A DNA stretch of 64,000 nucleotides from Isoetes taiwanensis. Taxonomy: Eukaryota; Streptophyta; Lycopodiopsida; Isoetales; Isoetaceae. A model generated the notes under the pieces. The model was given only the letters and a program-made list of their open reading frames with translations. It was not told where the DNA came from and did not search any database. This document shows, in pieces, positions 10,128 through 19,627 of this stretch; the first letter of the stretch is position 1, and every line of letters starts with the position of its first letter. The translations under genes and the position numbers were made by a program. The stretch covers positions 22,767,584-22,831,583 of the forward strand of contig JAJEKV010000005.1 of the NCBI GenBank assembly GCA_021234155.1. The letters are read 5' to 3'.

Positions 10128-11744
10128 ATGGCAACTGCTGACTTCAGGCGATGGTACAGCGCCAGTGCCCATGCTGCCGAGGCTGATGTCAACGACATCT
10201 TCTGAGTCTTTAGGAAAGAGATAGATGTCCAAGCAACTTTGCATGCAACCCAGCATATAGGCAAGTATTAGCCGAGTTCCAAGCTAGGGTAGGAGCCTCC
10301 CTAGTGCAGCTACCCCCTTGCACAGGCTATTTTGTTCCCCACCCATCCCTTCAAGCAGCCCTGGGCGATGTTCCAAACATTGCCAAGTACTTGACCAACA
10401 AGGCACAGAGGCTGCCAGATTGCATGATCCTGACACTTGACAGGACCAAGTATTTTTTCTACACCGCCGCCTTAGCCATTCTCCTTTCCCACCATGCTAA
10501 AAACCCAATGGGGGGAACCTCTATTCCTCCCATGGAAGTAGACCCCATAGCAGCCTCAGCAGCAGAGCAGATGCTTTTGCAGTACCAGCAAGAGCAGGAA
10601 GGAAGAGCAGAAGAAGAGGAATCGGACGAGGAAGAGTACTCGGAGCTCGACCCAGAGGAAGACGAAGGAAGAGGAGCTACCTTCGAGCTTGAGCCTGAAG
10701 GAAGAGCGAAGAAGAGGAATCGGACGAGGAAGAGTACTTCGGAGCTAACCCAGAGGGAAGAACGGCAAGCAGTGAAGAGGAGCTAACCAGCCTTCGAGTG
10801 AGCCAGACCCAGAGTCGCCCCCACTTGGGCTAGGCATCACAAGCCTAGCCCCCATCATCATCATCGACGGTGAGGAGACCGCCCTCACGACATCCGTAAT
10901 CTCCCCAATGTAGGGAGAGGGAGTCCGCTTGATGAGTTCTGCACCAACCACGGCAAAGAACTGCATTTTGGACGACTTCATCGTCCGGGAGTCTCGTGAC
11001 TTCCCGGCGAAGTGAGGGAAGCCGACACCTATGGTTGTGGGAGTCGACTTCCGACATCCGTGCCTACAACCAACATCGGGGAAAATAATGGAAGCCGAGA
11101 GTCGCTAATCGAGGAGGAGTTCTACGCCTCCGTGAACAGATGGGGATCCGCCGGCAAGACCACGAGCATCTTGATGCCGAAGCCCTCGACACCACCTCCA
11201 AAGAAGAGGAGCAGTGGATCGACATCGCGGGTCGACTTCGACAATCGAGAGACTATCAAGAAATGACGGAGGTAGAGGTTCATTTAATCACGGGCAAGAT
11301 AGAGCTGGAGGCCAAGCAAGTGGTGAATCATTAGCGACACACAATGACAGGTCGCTGAGATACTATCTTCCCCTGCTGCTGGATGAGAGAATAGCGGTAA
11401 TACACCGCAAATTCAGTCCCCGGGGCGAAGAATGAGTGTTCATGCTCATCGCACTCTCTGGCTTTGGCAGGCATGCTCGAATAGCTGCAAATGTCGACTA
11501 TGCTATCTTAGTTAAGAGAGCGATGGCACTTGACCTCTTCGATTTCGCCGTGGCCTACCGACGACAGGGAAGATTGGCAGTAACCGCAGCTTACACCTCC
11601 GACCGCAGGGTAGAGGAATTGGTGACAGCTTTGCAGGGCGGGTCGTCAACCAATGTCCTTAGGAACTTGGGACGTTCGGTAGGAACGGCCCAAGTTAAGA
11701 AGTTCCTTCAGGACAACCCATCCTACCGGCGATTTCAAGAGTAG
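10128..11744 (+). pseudogene. Accessory ORF2 of the chromovirus, unidentified, several frameshifts
   Basis: I do not recognise this protein. It starts MATADFRRWY and can be followed across several stops and frame changes to the stop at 11744. Recognisable blocks are LAEFQARVG and DVPNIAKYLTNKAQRLPD (about 10270-10430), a Glu/Asp-rich stretch (10600-10720), ILDDFIVRESRDFP (10970-11010), VIHRKFSPRGEE (11397-11432), ALDLFDFAVAYRRQGRL and a C-terminus AQVKKFLQD. The same blocks occur in the same order in the second chromovirus (61315-62847), for example AVIHR-FSPRGEE, FDFA and AQVKKFLED, so it was once a conserved gene of about 540 residues. Its own TATA box suggests separate expression. It is neither gag nor pol, which follow it. 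Confidence 0.7.
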
Positions 11745-11900
11745 TTAGACTCTTGATCCCGGAGATTTTGTATTAAGATATTATATAATATAAATATAAT
11801 TTCTTTTGCACTTTAAATGTTTTGTTGATGTATTTTGTTCCACAACTATACCAACAAACATATACAATGCAAGAGAACGAGTAAAACTAACCATATAGCC
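11745..11900. other. AT-rich spacer before gag
   Basis: It contains a run of TATAATATAAATATAATTTC-type sequence soon after the ORF2 stop. The second element has a similar run at about 62870-62925, so the spacer is a shared part of the element. It could be a terminator for ORF2 or a promoter for gag-pol. Confidence 0.45.
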
Positions 11901-12948
11901 ATGACCTACTTGTGCATGCAGCTAGAGGCACAGGATCAGCAGAACGACAATGCCGAGACCATAGGGAAGAACAGACTCCGCCCATGCCGCCCCCGGCAAG
12001 GAGCCTGTATGAAGCATTTGGGGCCATGACTCCAGAGGAAGAAATGTCGCAGATGAGAACGGACCTCGAGCAGATAAAGCTTTCTTAGCGGCACAAGCAG
12101 GAGCTGGTTCGGAGGGCAACGCTCAGTTGCCACAAGCATCAGCTCGGAAAGCAGGAAAAGACAAGAGGAGGAGCAAGAGAAGGAGGTCCCCCAGCACGGA
12201 ATCCTCCGACTCAAGCTCGGACTCAGACTCTGATTCCGAGGAAGAGGCTGAACAAGTCCAGGACCGAAGGGACGACAGACACAAGGAGACGAGAACCTCG
12301 GACTACCAGAAGAAGGTAGACTCTGCATTGGGAAACGTATGGAAGGCCAGGAAGCTCGAGCAATTCTCAGGCGAGAACAGGTCGGGCATGGAAGCAGAGG
12401 CTTGGCTCGATGAAATGAGTGAATATGGCAACGCCTATGGTATGAAGGACAAGGACAAAGGCAGGGTGGCAACAGCCAACCTGAAAGGAGCAGCACGCAT
12501 GGTGGAAGGGTTATGCCAAGGCCCATGGCTTAAGCAGGGATGCTTGCAGGTTCAGAAAGTTTGCTAAAGCTTTCAAGCGCCATTACGTCCCAAGAGAGCA
12601 CAAGTCCAGCATGATGCAGCAGTTCTACAGGTTGCAGCAAGGCAACAAATCAGTCCAGAAATATACAAAGGAATTCATGACTAAGGCTTTATGTGCCAAA
12701 GTTGAGTGAAAAGCATGCAGTGGAGAGCTATATTGAAGGGCTGAATGATGAGATCCGCAAGCTTGTAAGGGCAATAAACCCGAAGATAGTATCAGAAGTA
12801 GAATCCAAGGCAATAAGCTTGCAAGGGACGGGGCCTCAGAATAGCGGGCAGAGGCAGCAGTACTACCAGGATAAAGGTAAGGCAGCAGGGAGTTATAGCC
12901 ATAGGGCAGCCAGCCCAGGTCCAGCTAGAGCCCCATATGGTGGCAACT
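11901..12948 (+). pseudogene. gag: gag of nested chromovirus
   Basis: Capsid precursor. An N-terminal fragment starts ATG 11901 and shifts frame near 11980 (MPPPARSLYEAFGAMTPEEE). The main frame from 12127 has a serine/acidic region (SSDSSSDSDSDSEEE), then the gag core with AEAWLDEMSEYGNAYGM at about residues 97-113. After another shift near 12530 it continues FRKFAKAFKRHYVPREHK and MMQQFYRLQQ. A two-base loss at about 12680, compared with the second element (ATGAGACTAAGG there, ATGACTAAGG here), shifts it again to KLSEKHAVESYIEGLNDEI. It ends at a stop at 12948-12950. At least three lesions make it non-functional. Confidence 0.85.
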
Positions 12949-12950
12949 AG

Positions 12951-13658
12951 GGGAAGCAGCAGGAGAAAAAGCAGGTGTCCTTCAAGGACAAGCAGGAGGG
13001 GTCAAACTACTCCAAAGCAGTGCGGTCCTTTTTGCAAGCAATGCCCAAGGAAAAGAGGCAGGAGTGCATAGAAAAGCAGCTTTGCTTCAGGTGTTTCCAG
13101 CCAGGCCATAGGACAGCGAACTGCCCCTACGTCATGAGTGCGGCGCTAGCAGAGTTGGGAGGATGGGACACTCCGTCTGACGACGACGGCGAGGCAGCCC
13201 GCGACTATATTCAGGGTGAGTGTCATATCTTTGCCGCAATAGACACAGAACAAGCAGAGAACCAGTATAAGGTAATTTCCACAGTAGGGAAGGCCAAGGC
13301 CAAGTCTTTCATAGTCCTGATGGACTCGGGAAGTAGCCATAACTTTGCATCCCCCAGAATGGTTGAGATGCTGAAGTTGAAACCACTGAAGTCGAAGCCC
13401 AGGCCCGTCGTCTTAGCAAGTGGAGCAGTAAGGCAGACGGCAGGCAAGAGAATTAATTTCGACATTGACTTGCCAGGGATTAATATCCAGATGGGGGCAG
13501 AAGTAATGGGCATTGGCAAGTATGATTTAATCATTGGAATGGAGTATCTTGGTCCAGCGGGAGCCCTCATTGATTGTGGAAAGCGCAAGGTGACCCTCAC
13601 AGCACCCAATGGCAAGATCATAAAGATCACAGGTAAAGAAGTTGTTCCCATTATGTAG
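12951..13658 (+). pseudogene. gag zinc knuckle and aspartic protease of nested chromovirus
   Basis: The ORF from 12975 contains a CCHC zinc knuckle, CFRCFQPGHRTANC, at residues 37-50, which binds RNA during packaging. The aspartic protease follows, with active-site DSG at residues 117-119 (VLMDSGSSHNF), then IDLPGINIQMGAEVMGIGKYDLIIGMEYL-type sequence in which D-LIIGM is the usual protease C-terminal motif. The protease cleaves the gag-pol polyprotein. It ends at a TAG at 13656-13658; RT follows in another frame after an imperfect direct repeat (about 13735-13772, GAATCAGAAGAAAGTA). Confidence 0.85.
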
Positions 13659-13797
13659 TGCATGTCTAGTAAGCAGCTGTTCAGCTGCATAAAGAGTGAG
13701 CAGGTAGAATATATCTTCAAGCTCGAGATCCAAGAGCCCGAATCAGAAGAAAGTACCCGAATCAGAAGAAAGTAAGGAAGATAAGGGGCTCAGCGAG

Positions 13798-14747
13798 TTG
13801 CCCAAGCAAGTAGCTAAGTTGATCACGCAGTTCCACGATCTCTTTCCAGATGAGATCAAGCAGCTCCCTCTTTATAGGGGAGTCGAGTGTGAGATAGCAC
13901 TCGAACCAGGAATGAAGCCGACAAGTAAAGCCCCATACAGAATGACCACGCAGGAGTTGACGGAGCTAAAGAAGCAATTGCAGGAGTTGCTCGAGGCCTC
14001 ATTAGACCTAGCGTCTCGCCGTTTGGAGCACCCATTCTTTTTGTAAAGAAGAAGGATGGCAGCTTGAGGATGTGCATAGATTATAGGCAGTTGAATAAGC
14101 ACACCATCAAGAATAAGTATGTGCTCCCCAGATCAGACGACTTGATGGATCAACTCCAAGGGGCAAAGGTCTTCTCCAAAATCGACCTAAGGTCAGGCTA
14201 TCATCAGATCCGGATAAAGGAAGAAGATATTCATAAAACTGCCTTCAGAACGCGGTACGGGCACTATGAGTTCACGGTAATGCCTTTCGGCTTATCGAAC
14301 GCCCCAGTAACGTTCATGAGGCTCATGAACGACATCTTCAGGGAGTTCTTAGACGCCTTTGTGATAGTATTCTTTGATGACATTTTGGTGTATAGCAGAT
14401 CCCTTGAAGAGCACGTACAACATTTAAGGAGAGTGCTGGAGAAGTTGAAGAGGCACCGGTTGTACGCCAAGTTGTCGAAGTGCCACTTCGTAATGGAGAA
14501 GGTGGAATACCTGGGTCATGTGATCTCAGCGGAAGGGATTTCGACGGATCCTGCCAAGATTGAAGCCGTCATTCAATGGCCGGCACCGAAGAATGTGCAT
14601 GTTGTCAGAAGCTTCCTTGGCCTAGCAGGGTACTACAGGAAGTTCGTGAAGAACTTTGCTAAGATAGCGGCCCCGCTAACAGACCGCCCCCGTCTTAACC
14701 CTGCCAGACCCAGAGAAAGACAAGTTGGTGGCGACAAACGCAAGTAA
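13798..14747 (+). pseudogene. Reverse transcriptase of nested chromovirus
   Basis: RNA-dependent DNA polymerase. The N-terminal part (13798-14046) has FPDEIKQLPLYRGVECEI and [16 protein letters not shown] one-base shift at about 14000 leads to the main frame (14064-14747) with [29 protein letters not shown] (first catalytic Asp, residue 41), [10 protein letters not shown], and the polymerase centre [10 protein letters not shown] with the Asp pair at residues 105-106. FFDD replaces the more usual [12 protein letters not shown] and [18 protein letters not shown] follow. The connection to RNase H is frameshifted at about 14690. Confidence 0.92.
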
Positions 14748-14795
14748 GATAGCCACAGGTGCAGTGCTCATGCAGAGCGAGTAGCGGGAAGAAGA
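14690..14795 (+). pseudogene. RNase H remnant (domain mostly deleted)
   Basis: After RT the frame shifts to [19 protein letters not shown] and AVLMQSE, the first strand of the RT-linked RNase H, then passes directly into integrase N-terminal sequence (IEESLPTDVDF at about 14797). A normal RNase H would be about 120 residues here, so most of the domain including its other catalytic acids is missing. The first catalytic Asp position reads TNAS instead of TDAS. Confidence 0.8.
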
Positions 14796-15755
14796 TTGAA
14801 GAATCCCTGCCAACGGATGTGGACTTCAAGGAAGTATGGGCAAGCTTATGCAGGGAAGCAAGAACAGACAAGGAGCGAGAAACCTTCAAAAATTTTAAGA
14901 AGGAAGGCAATCTCTTATACCATAAGAATAAGTTGTGCGTGCCAGAATCATCAGGTGTAAGGAAGTTGATTCTCCACGACACGCACAACAGTCCAATCGC
15001 TGGCCATGCGGGATTCATGAAGACATATTTCAAAGTGCGCAGCAGCTACTATTGGCCAGGAATGAAGAAGCAGGTGGCTCGCTACATCAAAGAGTGTCAG
15101 CTATGTCAGCAGACGAAAGCAGAGCAGCTTCGAATTCCAGGAGCTTTGGAACCATTAGCGGTGCCAAACGCTAAGTGGGAGGTCATCAGCATGGACTTCA
15201 TAACAGGGCTTCCAAGGACAGTAAGAGGGAAAGATACCTTGATGGTAGTGGTCGACAAGTTGTCGAAGATGGCACATTTCGTGCCTTGCAGGACCACAGA
15301 CACGACTATGGATACAGCAAAGCTCTTCACCAAAGAAATCTTCAGGCTTCATGGCATGCCAAGGGAGATTATCTCCGACAGGGATCCGAAGTTCATGAGT
15401 GCCTTTTGGCAAGATCTCTTTGCGACGATTCAGACGAAGCTATCCATGAGCACAGCCTATCATCCTCAGACGGATGGGCAAACGGAGCGGACCAACAGAA
15501 TTTTGGAGGATATGCTACGAAACTATGCTACGAAACTATGTCTGGAACAAGCAAGGTATGTGGGAAGAATTTATTCACTTGGTGGAGTTTGCGTATAATA
15601 GCACCAAGCAGGAATCAACCCAAATGTCGCCGTTTATGATCAATTACGGCTACCAATGCCTAACGCCAGACACTTGGCACAACCCCGTGTCAAAAGTAGA
15701 GGTTTCGCAGCAGATATTGGCCAACATGCAGCGGCTAGTGGAAGAAGTTCGATGA
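14759..15755 (+). pseudogene. Integrase core of nested chromovirus
   Basis: It inserts element cDNA into the genome. The N-terminal zinc domain has His at residues 76 and 83 and CQLC at residues 113-116 of the frame starting 14759. The DDE core is complete: MDFITGLP (Asp146), SDRDPKF (Asp207) and TDGQTER (Glu243), with DD35E spacing. A 13-bp tandem duplication (ATGCTACGAAACT, 15512-15537) shifts the frame. The C-terminal core (MWEEFIHLVEFAYNST, SPFMINYGY) is read in the next frame to 15755. Confidence 0.92.
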
Positions 15756-16294
15756 TATCTTCTGGCAGCAAGGAGTCGACAAAAGAGCATCGCCGACAAG
15801 CATCGGACAGTCAGGGAGTTCCAAGTTGGCGACGATGTGTGGCTCAAGATCAAAGTGAAGCAGGCGAAGCTCCGCATCGGAAATTGTAAGAAGCTTGCTC
15901 CAAGGTGGGCTGGACCCTTCAGAATAATCAAGAGAATAGGTAATCAATCCTACAGATTGGATCTACCAGCACACCTAAAGATTCATAAAGTCTTCCACGT
16001 GAGTTTATTGAAGAAGCATACTCCAAATCCAGACGAAGTCTTGGACACTCCAACGTTGCTGGAAATGATGGAGGAGCAGCTGGAAATAGTTCCAGAATTG
16101 ATTCTTGATAAAGCCTTCAAGAAAACAAGGAGATCAGAGTTTCTCCAATTTTTGTTTAAGTGGAAACACTTGCCGGTGGAATACGCGACGTGGGTACTCA
16201 AGAAGGATCTATTAAAGCAGTACCCACAGTTTATGGAGCAATGGGACGCAAGGTCATCTCCGAAGAAATCGGCTCAGGCATGTCGATTTGTGTA
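15756..16294 (+). pseudogene. Integrase C-terminal domain and chromodomain
   Basis: From 15756 the sequence reads as the integrase C-terminal region with GDDVWLKIK, LAPRWAGPFRIIKRIG and HPHL-like KIHKVFHVSLLKKH. A chromodomain follows at about residues 85-137 of the frame starting 15837: PELILDKAF, LQFLFKWKHLP, YATWVLKKDLLKQYPQF. Chromodomains on chromovirus integrases guide integration by binding histone H3 tails, commonly methylated H3K9. This is relevant because the same element encodes an H3-like protein. The coding stop is at 16293-16295. Confidence 0.9.
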
Positions 16295-17960
16295 GATTAA
16301 TTCTATGTGTAGTTAAGATTAATCTGCGCATGCAACCTATGCTAGGTATGGGTTGCATGCGTTGTTACCGATGATGAGACCACTACGGTGATCTCTAGGG
16401 CATGGTGTAATGTCAATGTAGGCATGACCGCGTTTCCGCTTGGATGAGTGGAAGGTAGATTAGAAAGTCTACTTCTGTCCCACGGAAGTAGACAACCTCG
16501 AGAGAAAGGAGGTCATTCAGGAATGCATTGATAGGAAAAGCACCTCTAGTCAATGCCTACGGGGAGGACCCTATCCTTCACACCCCACATATAGGAAGGA
16601 CCCTATCCTCCACGCTGGGCAACTAAAGGTGTAGGCATGAGCGGCATATAGGCATGATAGGGCGCTGTCTCCACGGCCACGATGGAAGAAGCATCCTCTT
16701 TCTACGCCGGGAGATTGGCCATGCATTCATGTAGATAGGTGGGGTGGTCACCATATAACCAAAATTTTATTAATAATTAAAATGGTACTAACGTAGTGTC
16801 GACCTGCAGGCCAATAGAGCGCTCCGGAGGGCAAGGAGGTCGAGCTACGAAGACTTGCAACACAAATTTTGTTGGAATGTGTTGCAAGGAATGAAGAGTA
16901 CCTCGAAGGATAATTATATATATGAAATATTAAAATTTTCATAAACTAAAATGTCGTGATAAGTGAAACTATTGTTTTGATGATGTTACGAATTGATAAG
17001 TTATTTCATAAGATAATGGCGTAATAATGTTCTAAAAATATTACCTTAAGGTAATCTTACGGAGAAAGGGGCGGAATGGAAGGCGGCAACCTGTGCGGCT
17101 AGGGCGGCAAGAAGAGAGAGGGCCGCCCCTCTTTCTCTTCTATTCCGGCACTGTTGCATGACCCATAATCGAATCTCTTCTATCTGGTGCTAGCCAGGGT
17201 TTGCTTTCTTGGATACAAAACCTGTTTCTTCATCAGAGGCTGCTGATTTCTTGGTTCTTGGCTGCTTCAAGGCGGACTCCCTGGTTCTCACAAGACAAAA
17301 CCACTAACGTGGTATTTTGTTCTAATGCTTCAGATAAGCATGATGATCTTCTACAAGCATATTGGAGAATTACAAGTAAGGTTTCTGCAGTTTTTTAGCA
17401 GTATTAGCTTCTTTGCACTTCACAAATGGAATAGGCATCTGGGCCCTTTCTCAGAAGATACATGTTAGTTAGCACTGAGCCGGCCTAAGAAGCTGCAGGA
17501 CAGCTTGTTGTTCCTTCTTTGTTTGTGGATGAGCACACCGAAAAAGCACAGATGCTTATAAGGTGGAACAAAAGTTGTAGAACCTGCTGAGAGAAGGGGT
17601 TTCAGGTTCTTGAGAGATTTAGCAGTTTTCTATTATTTCAAGGTTTTGTTTTCAGATGGTTATTCCCTTCCTTTTGCACTCCTGTTTCCTTGCTAGCGGG
17701 AAGAGACAACTCATTTGGTAAAGTATGGTTAAGAGCCAGGTATAATGAATTTTTGTGTTGATGGCGAGTAAAGCAGGTTCTCAAGACAAAGATCACATAC
17801 TTGTTTATTTTGCCTACTTCATCATGTGTTGTTACATGTTACAGGAGTAATCTGGTATGTAAATTTTCTATTTGTCTCATTAGGAGACTGAATAAGCACG
17901 CCAGGGGGAGATGAAGAAGTTGAGTCTCCTGTAGTAATCTCCTTCTGTGTTGTTGCATGT

Positions 17961-17989
17961 ACAGTATACGGTCCCAGGACGTATACTGT
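17961..17989. repeat. Extra copy of the LTR-end inverted repeat
   Basis: ACAGTATACG, a 9-bp spacer, then CGTATACTGT: perfect 10-bp arms. The same motif lies just inside the left end of both LTRs (5882-5910 and 18051-18079), so this is a third copy about 50 bp before the 3' LTR. Confidence 0.9.
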
Positions 17990-18022
17990 GGGAGACCCAT
18001 GATGCTGCGGACAGCATCATTT

Positions 18023-18036
18023 CAAGGTGGGGAGAA
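18023..18036 (+). other. Polypurine tract
   Basis: AAGGTGGGGAGAA directly precedes the 3' LTR start at 18037. It primes plus-strand DNA synthesis. Confidence 0.85.
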
Positions 18037-19623
18037 TATGACGTTCCAGCACAGTATACGATCCCAGGACGTATACTGTCTGCCTCGTCACGCGTACACG
18101 CCACCCCGACTGACGTGTACGCCGACGTGTAGCCAGGCGGGTAGCCCCTAGGGGGCAACTTGCAAGGTATGTGCATTTATTAATGTGCACATTTACCCAT
18201 GTGCACATTTATCAAGGTGCACACTTTTCCATGTGGATACCTTTATGCCACCTAGCCATTAAAGGCAAGTGGGCCATTCCCAATTATCCCACATGCCTAA
18301 AGGGATAATTGGAAACCCTAGCCCTAACCCCTTGTCTATTTAGGTAGGGGAAATCCTAAACTTGCCCATTTTCGTCCATAGGGTTCTAGAGCTCTGTTTT
18401 GGCTGCCCCAGGGGTCAAAACCGCCTCCCAGACTCTGTCTGAGCGAATTGCACCATTAGTTTTCCTTGTTGGCCCCATCTTCAAGCAGTTCAGTAGGATG
18501 GTCGAACTCAGGGCAGGAGGAGCGAGCCAAGGATCAGGTATTTAGTCAATTTAATAGCCTACACCCTCTTCCAGTCATTGTATCAGTAGGGTTAGCCTAT
18601 TAAATTGCCCATAGCAGCCATTTAGACCCCCAGATACCAGACTCTAACCAAAGAACCTAACTCTATGATATAGATTAGATCTAGTTCTTTAGTTCTTCTG
18701 TGATGTATATGGATGATGTATCTCCGTGAACTCCTTGTATTGGGAAGGGGGGTAGAGGCCCTAAAGCTTGGTAGTAGATGCTCCTAGATTAGCCTCTCTA
18801 GCACACTGTAGATTCAGCCTGTGCACAAGAGCCACACCTGGTTGTGGGTGAAGGGGCCAGACTGGCTAAGAAGGAGGTTCGTGTTCTGACTCTTGAACAA
18901 TCCCTCTGGTGTGTAAGGCCTACCGGGGATCATTGTGACTAGGTCTAATGGCTTGCCACTGAGTGCGGGTAAGGCATGGGCTCGACACCCGTGGAGTGGT
19001 GTTCACTTTCCAGTGGGTTAAGTTGAATAAGGGCAGTGGCCCTCTAGTCACCTTGAGTCAGCATGTAGATCTCTGGAGGGAGTGATCCCTACCTGCCCCA
19101 TCGGAACTGGGGAGATGCAACCCAGGAATAGCCCCTTTGGCTATGCATCCGGTGGGCTACAGTCAGGTCCCAACACTTTTCAGCCTACTCTGCAAAGTGT
19201 GCGCAGGAGGGGCGGATAGAGTGGACAACCCTAAGCCATGTTCTTATGCCAGCCAAATCCATTTGCCATGAATTCTGTCTGCAATGAACTCTGGAGACCC
19301 AAGCCGTCAGTCATCCCTTGAGTCTGAGCCTTGGGTAGGATTCCCCATATGGATTGTGCTGATCTTTGTCTATGCAGATGTTGATGTACCACCCTTCGAG
19401 GTGGATATGTGATGATATTGGTTACTAACATGTATGTTACGCTTCCGCAGCTAGGTAGGCCCTGAGGGAGACGGGGTAAAATGACCTTTTCACTCTTCCC
19501 ACTGGGGACCCAGTACGGTCACAGTGATATGTGGAGGGCCCTGTATCAGTATGGAGCTGGTATGGGGGATGAACTCCTGTTTGTATACGGTGAGTGCACC
19601 GTATACGAATAGGGGACGTCACA
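18037..19623 (+). repeat. 3' LTR of nested chromovirus
   Basis: It starts TATGACGTTCCAGCACAG (one change from the TGTGACG of the 5' copy) and ends GGGGACGTCACA, followed by CATTT. It has few differences from 5868-7452 by eye, so this insertion is younger than the outer element. Confidence 0.93.
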
Positions 19624-19627
19624 CATT

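Larger units (their letters stand above)
16296..18036. other. 3' non-coding region of nested chromovirus
   Basis: About 1.7 kb between the chromodomain stop and the 3' LTR. It has no recognisable gene. A region at 16530-16640 repeats GGACCCTATCCT-type words. An extra copy of the LTR-end inverted repeat lies at 17961-17989. The last bases are the polypurine tract. Confidence 0.6.
5868..19623 (+). mobile_element. Nested Ty3/gypsy chromovirus with two accessory genes
   Basis: A complete 13,756-bp LTR element inserted in the outer element's gag. LTRs of 1,585 and 1,587 bp begin TGTGACGT (TATGACGT at the 3' copy) and end ACGTCACA, giving 8-bp terminal inverted repeats, and are flanked by CATTT. 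A Met-tRNA primer site and a purine tract are in the right places. Order: 5' LTR, palindromes, H3-like gene, palindromes, unknown ORF2, gag, protease, RT, RNase H remnant, integrase, chromodomain, about 1.7 kb non-coding, 3' LTR. The integrase-linked chromodomain places it among the chromoviruses. The accessory genes before gag are not part of the usual chromovirus plan. Frameshifts in most genes and loss of most RNase H make it inactive. Confidence 0.95.

Noticed and set aside
10128-10260. VNDIF in the ORF2 start resembles the H2B motif INDIF.
   Set aside because: The rest of the H2B fold is absent and the motif is not kept in the second element.
11500-11600. ALDLFDFAVAYRRQGRL in ORF2 looks like the histone H4 end (AMDVVYALKRQGRTL), which would give an H3-H4 pair in the element.
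   Set aside because: The second copy reads ALTIFDFAIPYRRRGAL, so the RRQG match is not conserved, and no H4 alpha 1 or alpha 2 precedes it. I treat it as chance.
11436-11744. The FDF block followed by charged helices in ORF2 vaguely recalls capsid cores of flexuous filamentous plant viruses.
   Set aside because: Only a few residues agree by eye and the surrounding sequence does not line up. A profile search would be needed before making any such claim.
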